Assembly (NCBI GenBank): GCA_024644145.1 | Contig: JAHELO010000012.1 | Coordinates: forward strand, 1 to 13,407 | Reading direction: 5' to 3' | DNA: 13,407 bases | From: Christiangramia sp. | GTDB lineage: Bacteria > Bacteroidota > Bacteroidia > Flavobacteriales > Flavobacteriaceae | Part shown: positions 5,630 to 12,829 of the stretch, piece by piece | Position numbering within the stretch: position 1 is the stretch's first letter | Layout: each line of letters opens with the position of its first letter | Translations under genes and position numbers: made by a program | The notes under the pieces: model-generated | Seen by the model: only the letters and a program-made list of their open reading frames with translations | The model's database searches: none | What the model was told of the DNA's origin: nothing

Positions 5630-8479
5630 ATGAGAACAGATTCTTTCGCATTACGTCACATTGGCCCCAAAGCTGAAAATTTACAGGAAATGTTGGACAC
5701 TGTAGGCGTAGAGTCTATAGAACAATTAATCTACGAAACCCTGCCAGACGATATTCGTCTGCATAGCCCTCTTAACCTACCAAAGGCTATGAGCGAAAAC
5801 CAATATGCAGAACATATCAAAAAACTTTCTGAAAAGAATAAAGTTTTTAAAACATATATAGGTCTGGGATATCATCAGGCAATTTTACCAGCGGTAATTC
5901 AAAGAAATATTCTTGAAAATCCAGGTTGGTATACTGCCTATACTCCCTACCAGGCAGAAATTGCTCAGGGACGACTTGAAGCTTTATTGAATTTCCAAAC
6001 CATGGTAAGTGACCTTACAGGAATGGAGATCGCTAATGCATCACTCCTGGATGAGTCTACTGCCGCGGCAGAAGCCATGGCTTTGCTTCATGCTGTACGC
6101 GATCGTAATCAAAAGAAGAACGACGTAAACAAATTCTTTGTATCGCAACAGGTTCTCCCCCAAACTATTTCGCTTATGGAAACAAGAGCGAATTTCCTTG
6201 GGATCGATATGATAGTAGGCAATCATGAAGAATTTGATTTTTCAGATGAATATTTTGGCGCCCTGGTCCAATACCCAGGAAAATTCGGACAGATTTTCGA
6301 CTATTCTAACTTTGTAGAAAACTGTAAAAATGCCGGAATAAAAACTGCTGTAGCAGCAGACATCCTTAGTCTTGTAAAACTACAGGCTCCGGGAGAACTT
6401 GGAGTAGATGTTGTAGTGGGAACTACCCAACGTTTTGGTATTCCACTAGGCTACGGTGGCCCTCATGCGGCATATTTCGCGACCAAAGAAGAATATAAGC
6501 GTAATCTACCCGGACGAATAATTGGTCTTACTAAAGATCTGGATGGAAATAATGCGCTTAGAATGGCTCTTCAAACTAGAGAGCAACATATAAAAAGAGA
6601 TAAGGCTACTTCCAATATTTGTACTGCACAGGTGCTTCTTGCCGTAATGGCTGGAATGTATGCCGTATACCATGGCCCAAGGGGTCTGGAATATATTGCG
6701 AATATCGTTCATGCTTCTGCGGTAAGTCTGGAAGATGAATTAAAAGAACTTGGATTTGAGCAATTGAATTCAGCGTTTTTTGATACTATTCACGTAAAAG
6801 TGGATGCTTCAAAAATAAAATCTATCGCTGAGAAGAATGAGATTAATTTCTTCTATCCGGATGCCGAAAGTGTTTGTATCTCTATTAATGAAACCACGAC
6901 CACAGATGACCTAAATGCCATCGTTGCTGTTTTTGCAGAATTGGCAGAGAAGGAAAATAAAAAAATTGATAGTTTATCTGAAAGATCTGCTATCCCGGAA
7001 AGTCTTCAAAGAAGAACAGAGTTTTTAACTCATGAAGTTTTCAACCTGTACCATTCAGAGACTGAATTGATGCGCTACATTAAAAAACTTGAGCGAAAGG
7101 ATCTTTCTTTGAACCATTCCATGATCTCTTTAGGATCTTGTACTATGAAGCTGAATGCCGCTTCAGAAATGCTTCCGTTAAGCAATCCGCAATGGGCAAA
7201 TTTACACCCGTTCGTACCGGTAGAGCAGGCAGAAGGATATCAAACCGTATTAAAGGAACTGGAAGCTCAACTTACAGAGATCACAGGATTTTCAGCAACT
7301 TCACTACAGCCAAATTCAGGGGCACAGGGAGAATATGCAGGTCTTATGGTTATTAGAGCATATCACGAAGCAAATGGTGAAGGTCATAGAAATGTTTGCC
7401 TTATTCCATCATCTGCCCACGGTACCAATCCCGCCTCTGCAGTGATGGCTGGAATGAAAGTAGTTGTAACTAAAGCATCTGAGAATGGAAATATTGATGT
7501 AGACGATCTTAGGGAGAAAGCTTTAAAGCATAAAGATAATCTGGCTGCATTAATGGTTACTTATCCATCTACACATGGCGTATTTGAATCTGCCATAAGG
7601 GAGATCACTAATATAATCCATGAAAATGGAGGCCAGGTTTATATGGACGGCGCTAATATGAATGCTCAGGTTGGACTTACTAACCCAGGTAGAATTGGAG
7701 CTGACGTTTGTCATCTAAACTTACACAAGACGTTTGCCATACCACACGGTGGTGGTGGGCCAGGTGTTGGACCAATTTGTGTAGCAGAGCAGTTAAAACC
7801 TTTCCTTCCGGGCAACCCTATTATTAAAACCGGTGGTGAGAAGGCGATAGGAGCTATTTCTTCTGCACCATGGGGATCTTCACTTGTATGCTTAATATCC
7901 TATGGCTATATAAAAATGCTGGGAACCGGGGGACTTCAGAAAGCGACTGAATATGCGATTTTAAATGCAAATTATATAAAGGAAAGACTAAAAGGTCATT
8001 ATAAAACACTTTATTCCGGAGAACGAGGACGTGCTGCCCATGAAATGATCATAGATTGCAGGCCTTTCAAGGAACAAGGAATTGAAGTAACAGATATCGC
8101 CAAGCGATTGATAGATTATGGCTTCCATGCTCCTACAGTTTCCTTCCCGGTTGCAGGCACCATGATGATAGAGCCTACAGAAAGTGAAAGCAAAGCTGAA
8201 CTTGATCGTTTTTGTGATGCCCTTATCTCCATTAGAAAGGAAATTGATGAGGTTTCTGAAAATGAGCCAAATAACGTATTGAAGAACGCACCGCATACCA
8301 TACATATGCTTACCTCAGATGAGTGGAAATTGCCATATTCCAGAGAGAAAGCGGCATATCCTCTTAGCCATTTACATGAAAATAAATTCTGGCCAAGTGT
8401 ACGGAGAGTTGATGAGGCATTCGGGGATAGAAACCTGATGTGTACCTGCCCTCCCACAGAGGAATATGCTGAAGCATAA
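5630..8479 (+). CDS. gcvP: Glycine dehydrogenase (decarboxylating), P-protein of the glycine cleavage system
   Basis: The P-protein decarboxylates glycine with pyridoxal phosphate and passes the aminomethyl group to lipoyl-GcvH; it acts in the cytosol with GcvT and Lpd. From the ATG at 5630 the protein is 949 residues, a usual length for single-chain GcvP, beginning [13 protein letters not shown], which aligns with the conserved N-terminus. The upstream in-frame ATG (5582) would add 16 unconserved residues. The two duplicated aminotransferase-fold halves are visible. [17 protein letters not shown] starts at residue 78 in the first. [15 protein letters not shown] starts at 500 in the second. 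The PLP lysine is Lys700 in NLHKTF, followed by the glycine-rich [10 protein letters not shown]. No gcvT or gcvH is adjacent. No glycine riboswitch is evident upstream, since the space to the divergent gene is only about 130 nt. A strong terminator follows. Confidence 0.97.
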   Translation: MRTDSFALRHIGPKAENLQEMLDTVGVESIEQLIYETLPDDIRLHSPLNLPKAMSENQYAEHIKKLSEKNKVFKTYIGLGYHQAILPAVIQRNILENPGWYTAYTPYQAEIAQGRLEALLNFQTMVSDLTGMEIANASLLDESTAAAEAMALLHAVRDRNQKKNDVNKFFVSQQVLPQTISLMETRANFLGIDMIVGNHEEFDFSDEYFGALVQYPGKFGQIFDYSNFVENCKNAGIKTAVAADILSLVKLQAPGELGVDVVVGTTQRFGIPLGYGGPHAAYFATKEEYKRNLPGRIIGLTKDLDGNNALRMALQTREQHIKRDKATSNICTAQVLLAVMAGMYAVYHGPRGLEYIANIVHASAVSLEDELKELGFEQLNSAFFDTIHVKVDASKIKSIAEKNEINFFYPDAESVCISINETTTTDDLNAIVAVFAELAEKENKKIDSLSERSAIPESLQRRTEFLTHEVFNLYHSETELMRYIKKLERKDLSLNHSMISLGSCTMKLNAASEMLPLSNPQWANLHPFVPVEQAEGYQTVLKELEAQLTEITGFSATSLQPNSGAQGEYAGLMVIRAYHEANGEGHRNVCLIPSSAHGTNPASAVMAGMKVVVTKASENGNIDVDDLREKALKHKDNLAALMVTYPSTHGVFESAIREITNIIHENGGQVYMDGANMNAQVGLTNPGRIGADVCHLNLHKTFAIPHGGGGPGVGPICVAEQLKPFLPGNPIIKTGGEKAIGAISSAPWGSSLVCLISYGYIKMLGTGGLQKATEYAILNANYIKERLKGHYKTLYSGERGRAAHEMIIDCRPFKEQGIEVTDIAKRLIDYGFHAPTVSFPVAGTMMIEPTESESKAELDRFCDALISIRKEIDEVSENEPNNVLKNAPHTIHMLTSDEWKLPYSREKAAYPLSHLHENKFWPSVRRVDEAFGDRNLMCTCPPTEEYAEA

Positions 8480-8492
8480 GAGTTCAAAATTT

Positions 8493-8518
8493 AAAACCTG
8501 TCAGCCGGCAGGTTTTTT
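8493..8518 (+). terminator. Rho-independent terminator of gcvP
   Basis: AAAACCTGTC (8493-8502), an AGCC loop and GGCAGGTTTT (8507-8516) form a 10-bp stem including one G-T pair. It overlaps a run of six T (8513-8518). It starts 13 nt after the gcvP stop. The leading A run also makes it possible in the reverse direction, but no gene enters from that side. Confidence 0.85.
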
Positions 8519-8543
8519 AACGACCAAATTTTGGCAGCTTTAA

Positions 8544-8551
8544 TAAATTTG
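8544..8551 (+). promoter_or_regulatory. Candidate -7 element upstream of the KAS III-like gene
   Basis: TAAATTTG at 8544-8551 matches TAnnTTTG exactly and lies between the gcvP terminator and the next gene. The start site would be near 8558, about 40 nt before the ATG at 8598. The only TTTG upstream (8530-8533) is too close (10 nt spacer), so the -33 element is missing or divergent. Confidence 0.38.
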
Positions 8552-8597
8552 TAAGATATTTATTTAAATTGTGAACCAAATCCACTAGACTAGTCAG

Positions 8598-9656
8598 ATG
8601 AATTGCAAAATTACAGGGACCGGAAGTTATATACCAAATGTAGTAACCAGGAATGCTGACTTTGATCAACATGAGTTCTATAATCTTGATGGCTCTACAT
8701 TTCCGCATGATAACGAAACCACTATCAGGAAATTTAAAGCTATTACCGGAATAGAAGAAAGAAGATACCTGGACGAGAAATTAAACACCTCAGATATAGC
8801 AGTTATCGCAGGTCAAAAAGCAATAGAAAGTTCGGGAATAGATCCGGAAACCTTAGATTACATTATCGTTGCCCATAATTATGGTGATGTTAAATCCAGA
8901 TCTATCCAAAGTGATACGGTCCCAAGTTTAGCTACCCGGGTGAAAGCACATTTAAGAATTAAAAACCCCAAATGTGTTGGATACGATCTTCTGTTCGGGT
9001 GTCCGGGGTGGATAGAAGGAATGATTCAGGCCCATGCTTTTATCAAAGCCGGCCTTGCGAAAAAATGCTTAGTGATAGGCGCTGAGGCTCTTTCACGTGT
9101 AGTAGACAAGCATGACCGGGACTCTATGATCTTTTCTGATGGTGCCGGGGCAGTGATTCTGGAAGCTTCAGAAAGTGATGCAGGGATATTGTCACACGAA
9201 ACAGCCACTTACTCTTTTCAGGAATCTGAATATATCTATTTTGGAAAATCCAATCATACAACTGCTCCGGAAGATATCAGGTATATAAAAATGCACGGAA
9301 GGAAGATCTACGAATTCGCTCTATTGAATGTGCCAAATGCCATGAAACAATGCCTGGAAAACAGCGGCAAATCTATCAATGACCTGAAAAAGATCTTTAT
9401 TCACCAGGCGAACGAAAAAATGGATCATGCCATCATTCAGCGGTTCTATAAGTTGCACAATATGACTCCTCCAGAGAATGTGATGCCTATGACCATTCAT
9501 GAACTGGGGAATAGTAGTGTTGCAACAGTTCCTACTTTATTCGATCTGGTTAATAGAGGTAAAATTGAAAATCAGAAACTTGAAAAAGGAGACATAATAA
9601 TGTTTGCCAGCGTTGGGGCGGGAATGAACATTAATGCCATCACTTACCAGGTTTAA
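8598..9656 (+). CDS. 3-oxoacyl-ACP synthase III (KAS III) family protein
   Basis: A 352-residue thiolase-fold enzyme of the FabH/KAS III family, which condenses an acyl-CoA with malonyl-ACP or catalyses related acyl transfers in the cytosol. The Cys-His-Asn triad is complete: Cys135 in LLFGCPGW, His269 in FIHQANEKM and Asn305 in LGNSSVATVP. The C-terminal SVGAGMN glycine loop is present. The nucleophile context GCPGW differs from the usual ACSGF of housekeeping FabH, and the protein is about 35 residues longer than E. coli FabH. It is not next to plsX or other fatty acid genes. Together with the following methyltransferase-like (1-nt gap) and glycosyltransferase genes this suggests a specialised lipid or secondary-metabolite step rather than bulk fatty acid initiation. 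The substrate is unknown. Confidence 0.9.
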   Translation: MNCKITGTGSYIPNVVTRNADFDQHEFYNLDGSTFPHDNETTIRKFKAITGIEERRYLDEKLNTSDIAVIAGQKAIESSGIDPETLDYIIVAHNYGDVKSRSIQSDTVPSLATRVKAHLRIKNPKCVGYDLLFGCPGWIEGMIQAHAFIKAGLAKKCLVIGAEALSRVVDKHDRDSMIFSDGAGAVILEASESDAGILSHETATYSFQESEYIYFGKSNHTTAPEDIRYIKMHGRKIYEFALLNVPNAMKQCLENSGKSINDLKKIFIHQANEKMDHAIIQRFYKLHNMTPPENVMPMTIHELGNSSVATVPTLFDLVNRGKIENQKLEKGDIIMFASVGAGMNINAITYQV

Positions 9657-9657
9657 A

Positions 9658-10179
9658 ATGTACGAGAATACCTTTCCGGAAAAACGGTATCATAAAACCC
9701 TTTCTTTTTTAAAAGAAGTTACTCCACCCCCAGCAAAAGTGCTGGATCTTGGTGTTGAGAATCCTTTTTCCATAATTATGAAGGAAAATGGATATGATGT
9801 CACCAATACTACCGGAGAAGATCTTGACAATGATTTTAGAGCTGTAAAGGAAGAAAGTTACGATCTGGTAACCGCCTTTGAAATTTTTGAGCACCTTCTT
9901 GCTCCCTACAATATACTTAGAGAAATAAAAGCTGATAAGATTATCGCGAGTGTCCCCTTGAAATTATGGTTCGCACCAGCATACAGGAGTAAAACCGATA
10001 AATGGGACCGGCATTATCATGAATTCGAAGACTGGCAATTTGACTGGTTGTTTGAAAAAAGCGGCTGGAAAATAAAGAAAACTGAAAAATGGACCAATCC
10101 TGTGAATAAGATTGGGATTCGCCCCATCCTTAGAAAGTTTACACCCAGATATTATGCCGTTTACGCAGAAAGGATTTAA
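9658..10179 (+). CDS. Small class I SAM-dependent methyltransferase-like protein
   Basis: A 173-residue protein starting at the ATG 1 nt after the KAS III-like stop; an in-frame ATG at 9634 would overlap that gene and is not preferred. VLDLGVENPFS (28-38) resembles SAM motif I, but the usual GxG is replaced by GVE. SYDLVTAFEIFEHL (67-80) matches the motif II/post-II region of Methyltransf_11/23-type enzymes (D-L-V-x4-E-x2-E-H). DKIIASVPLKLW fits the next strand and IPK-like motif. The C-terminal part, rich in Trp, Tyr and His (YRSKTDKWDRHYHEFEDWQ), resembles the C-terminal portion of methyltransferases acting on sugars or lipids. It is shorter than most relatives (usually 200-250 residues), and the altered motif I raises the possibility of weak or lost SAM binding. 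The substrate is unknown; tight coupling ties it to its neighbours. Confidence 0.78.
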   Translation: MYENTFPEKRYHKTLSFLKEVTPPPAKVLDLGVENPFSIIMKENGYDVTNTTGEDLDNDFRAVKEESYDLVTAFEIFEHLLAPYNILREIKADKIIASVPLKLWFAPAYRSKTDKWDRHYHEFEDWQFDWLFEKSGWKIKKTEKWTNPVNKIGIRPILRKFTPRYYAVYAERI

Positions 10180-10218
10180 GCGTCTACAGCTAAAATTCTA
10201 TCTTAGCAATTCATTTTA

Positions 10219-11079
10219 ATGTTGCTACTTTTGAAGATCAACATAGTTATTCCAGCCCATAATGAAGCTAATTTTATTGGAGCAACCCTTCAGTCTTTAG
10301 CAGAGCAAACCCTAAGGCCAAATAAGGTCGTGGTGGTTGATGATAGTTCTACAGATAATACTTCTGAAATCGTTGAATCTTTCGCTGCCAAATATTCCTG
10401 GATTGAATTAGTAAAAAATGATTCCTCTACTGAACATGCACCAGGCAGCAAGGTGATAAATGCATTTTATAAAGGTTTTTATAAACTGGACGATGATTAT
10501 GATATTATCTGCAAGTTCGATGCAGACCTCATCTTCCCGGAGAATTACCTGGAAAGTATTGCTCAGCACTTCCAGGAGGATCCAACAGCAGGCATGGCAG
10601 GAGGTTTTTGCAGTGTACAACGTAAAGACAAATGGATCCCGGAAAATCTTACCGGAAAAGATCATATTAGAGGTGCCTTAAAAGCTTATAGAAAACACTG
10701 CTTTATTCAGATAGGCGAACTTAAACCCGCTATGGGCTGGGATACAGCAGATGAATTGCTGGCTAGATTTCATGGATGGAAAGTTATAACAGATGAGTCT
10801 TTACTGGTAAAACACCTCAGACCTACCGGGATGAATTACTTTGAACATTCGGGCCGGAAACAGGGTGAAGCATTTTATAGACTGCGCTATGGCACTCTAT
10901 TAAGCCTGATAGCTTCGGCTAAACTGGCCGCTTTAAAGATGAACCCTTTTGCCTTTATTCATTATATTTCTGGATACTTTCAGGCTAAAAAGAAAAAACG
11001 GCCTTTCCTTGTATCTGAAGAGGAAGGCCGTTTTATTAGGAAATTACGTTGGGCGAATATTCGAAAAAAGTTCGCTTAA
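10219..11079 (+). CDS. GT2 family glycosyltransferase
   Basis: A 286-residue GT-A fold glycosyltransferase of family 2, inverting, using a nucleotide-sugar. INIVIPAHNEANFIGATLQSL (8-28) is the family N-terminus, VVVVDDSSTDNT (37-48) holds the nucleotide-binding Asp pair, and KFDADLIFP (99-107) contains the DxD metal motif (101-103). GWDTADELLARFHGWKV (173-189) is the region of the acceptor/catalytic acidic residue. The C-terminal third is basic with only mildly hydrophobic segments (about 226-255), suggesting peripheral membrane association rather than a polytopic enzyme. It starts 39 nt after the methyltransferase-like gene and may be co-transcribed with it. The ATG at 10219 gives the odd start MLLLLK; a TTG at 10231 (M-KINIVIP) is an alternative. 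A long hairpin lies within the last 90 nt of the gene. The acceptor is unknown. Confidence 0.9.
   Translation: MLLLLKINIVIPAHNEANFIGATLQSLAEQTLRPNKVVVVDDSSTDNTSEIVESFAAKYSWIELVKNDSSTEHAPGSKVINAFYKGFYKLDDDYDIICKFDADLIFPENYLESIAQHFQEDPTAGMAGGFCSVQRKDKWIPENLTGKDHIRGALKAYRKHCFIQIGELKPAMGWDTADELLARFHGWKVITDESLLVKHLRPTGMNYFEHSGRKQGEAFYRLRYGTLLSLIASAKLAALKMNPFAFIHYISGYFQAKKKKRPFLVSEEEGRFIRKLRWANIRKKFA
10993..11036 (-). terminator. Intragenic hairpin, probable terminator of the phosphatase gene
   Basis: AAAACGGCCTTTCCT (10995-11009) pairs with AGGAAGGCCGTTTT (11021-11034) with one bulged T, giving a 14-bp stem and an 11-nt loop. On the minus strand it lies about 50 nt beyond the phosphatase stop (11085) and ends in a run of six U (10998-10993), a textbook terminator. 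It lies wholly inside the convergent glycosyltransferase coding sequence, about 40 nt before that gene's stop. On the plus strand the tail is the weaker TTTTATTA. Confidence 0.8.
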
Positions 11080-11084
11080 AAATT

Positions 11085-12713
11085 CTATTCCAGTATAGCT
11101 TTTAACGGTGAACCAGTTGTCGCATTTGGGAATGATATGCCCAGCATTGCAGATATAGTAGGCGCAATATCATTAATGAACGCTGGCTCATAAGTGCTGC
11201 CACTATTTATTCCCTTTCCAAAGAATATAAGGGGAGCATGTGTATCATATGAAAAACCACTGCCGTGCGTAGTCCCTGTTTCGGGAAACACTATATAACC
11301 CGGATCCATCACATAAACCACATCCCCGCTTCGTTTCTGGTTATATCCATTCTCTACAAGGCCACCTATACCTTTATCAAACGAACCTCCCTGAAGTTGT
11401 TCCCTGGTAAAGGTTCTGGAAATATGTGGCTGCTGTAACAGGAAGTGAGCCAGCTTACTTTGTAATTCTTCTGAATCTATTTTATTCTTTTGCAATTCAG
11501 GATAATTGAAAAATACCTGACTATTGGATATATTCTCAATTAAACCATCCGCATTATACTCCTCCTCAACAAATTTCTGAAGTTTAGCAATTAGATCGGC
11601 ATCATTGAAGTTTCCTGCGGGAATCTTCTTTGACTTCAGGTAACCGGGAACATCTACCGCGCCGTGATCTGCAGTTAAGAAGATGGTATATTCACCAGCT
11701 CCAACCGTCGAATCAAGATAATTAAGAAGATCTGCAAGGGCTAAATCCAGTCTCATATATGTGTCCTGCACCTCTTTAGAATTAACACCAAAATTATGTC
11801 CCACATAATCTGTACTTGAAAAACTAAGCGTAAGTACATCTGTAATATTATCCTTCCCCAGAGACTCTCCTTTAATTGCCGCCTTGGCGAATTCTGCCGT
11901 AAGATCATTTCCGAAAGGGGTGGCTTTTATAAGTTCATATTGCCCGTTTTCCGGTGCTAATTTTTTTAGATCATAAGGAAAAGATGCTGTTTCCAAACCG
12001 TTAAATCCGCCTTCAAAAGTATTAATATCATCCCCGCTTTGGGTATATCCTGAAATATCCTTCAGGGGTTCCCAGGTTTTCAAATAGGCTTCAGCTTTAT
12101 CAGAAGTATTAAAATCTTTAACCCATGCAGGAAGTTCATCCATATAGAAAGTACTGCTAATCCAATTCGCTTCATTCCCACCAACAAACCAATAGGCAGC
12201 ATTCGCGGTATGGCCGGCAGGCAGGATAGCTCCGCGATCTTTTAGGGCGATGCCGATTGTTTTACCTTTCATTTGGGTATGCAACCTGTTCTCATCTGCA
12301 AAAGTCGTGGAAAGCATTCTGGCCGGAGACATCTCTCCCGCCCTTGTGCTGGTGCCTACAGACTGCGCGGTAGAATCTGCCGTGCAATAGACATATTTAT
12401 TTTCGAATTTATTATACCAGCTGTTACTTATTATTCCATGGTATGCAGGTGTTGTTCCGGTAAAAACCGAAGCATGCCCGGGCCCAGTATAAGTGGGAAC
12501 ATAATTAAAATGGGTGTTTTTAAAAACAAATCCCTTATTAACCAGTCTTTTAAACCCGTCCTCTCCAAACTGATCCCAGAACCGTGTTAAATAATCATAT
12601 CTCATTTGATCTACCACTATCCCTACCACCAGTTTAGGCTTTTCATTTATTATTTGTGCACTGGCTGCAGTGAATCCAATTAGTAGAACTATAGTTAAAA
12701 AATACCGTCTCAT
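11085..12713 (-). CDS. pafA: PafA-type alkaline phosphatase (periplasmic phosphomonoesterase)
   Basis: A 542-residue alkaline phosphatase superfamily enzyme, expected to release phosphate from organic phosphomonoesters in the periplasm. The signal peptide MRRYFLTIVLLIGFTAASAQ has a likely cleavage after ASA. The catalytic nucleophile is Thr76 in PTYTGPGH. Zn ligands by alignment from memory with Elizabethkingia PafA are Asp35 (VVDQM), Asp302 and His306 (TDYVGH), Asp349 and His350 (TADHG) and His492 (YDTHAPL). The PafA-specific substrate residues are also present: Asn97 (SNSW), and Lys158 and Arg160 in LKDRGAILPAGH. These distinguish phosphate monoesterases from NPP-type diesterases. The length fits PafA (about 546). 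The gene converges on the GT2 gene with 5 nt between stops and is divergent from an MlaE permease gene. No clear Pho box is seen. Confidence 0.93.
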   Translation of the reverse strand: MRRYFLTIVLLIGFTAASAQIINEKPKLVVGIVVDQMRYDYLTRFWDQFGEDGFKRLVNKGFVFKNTHFNYVPTYTGPGHASVFTGTTPAYHGIISNSWYNKFENKYVYCTADSTAQSVGTSTRAGEMSPARMLSTTFADENRLHTQMKGKTIGIALKDRGAILPAGHTANAAYWFVGGNEANWISSTFYMDELPAWVKDFNTSDKAEAYLKTWEPLKDISGYTQSGDDINTFEGGFNGLETASFPYDLKKLAPENGQYELIKATPFGNDLTAEFAKAAIKGESLGKDNITDVLTLSFSSTDYVGHNFGVNSKEVQDTYMRLDLALADLLNYLDSTVGAGEYTIFLTADHGAVDVPGYLKSKKIPAGNFNDADLIAKLQKFVEEEYNADGLIENISNSQVFFNYPELQKNKIDSEELQSKLAHFLLQQPHISRTFTREQLQGGSFDKGIGGLVENGYNQKRSGDVVYVMDPGYIVFPETGTTHGSGFSYDTHAPLIFFGKGINSGSTYEPAFINDIAPTISAMLGISFPNATTGSPLKAILE

Positions 12714-12737
12714 TGAAAAAAATTATTTATAACCCTC

Positions 12738-12745
12738 CAAAAATA
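12738..12745 (-). promoter_or_regulatory. Candidate -7 element of the phosphatase promoter
   Basis: On the minus strand TATTTTTG (12745-12738) matches TAnnTTTG exactly. The expected start site is near 12731, about 18 nt before the ATG at 12713. The -33 element is not a clean TTTG (TTTA lies at 16 nt). A direct repeat occupies the spacer region. Confidence 0.45.
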
Positions 12746-12767
12746 CTAAACTTCAAACGCTAAACTT
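12746..12767. repeat. Short direct repeat in the divergent promoter region
   Basis: CTAAACTT occurs at 12746-12753 and again at 12760-12767, a 14-nt period; on the minus strand this reads AAGTTTAG twice, immediately upstream of the phosphatase -7 element. It may be an operator for a DNA-binding regulator, but it is short and the region is AT-rich, so chance is possible. The period is not the 11 nt of PhoB boxes. Confidence 0.35.
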
Positions 12768-12782
12768 TAATTAAGGCTTAAA

Positions 12783-12811
12783 TACTTTAGAGTGAAATTT
12801 TAGTATTTTAG
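12783..12811 (+). promoter_or_regulatory. Candidate promoter area for the MlaE permease gene
   Basis: TACTTTAG (12783-12790) and TATTTTAG (12804-12811) each differ from TAnnTTTG by one base, and a further TTTTAG lies between them. The second would start transcription near 12818, about 12 nt before the ATG at 12830. No clear TTTG is placed upstream. Confidence 0.3.
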
Positions 12812-12829
12812 CTTCTCAAAATTCAATTA

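Noticed and set aside
8598..9656. Housekeeping fabH
   Set aside because: No neighbouring plsX/rpmF or other fatty acid genes, and the active-site context GCPGW is atypical; only family-level assignment is supported.
9634..9657. ATG at 9634 as start of the methyltransferase-like gene
   Set aside because: It lies within the end of the KAS III-like gene and adds eight residues with no family support; the ATG at 9658 is ideally coupled to the stop at 9656.
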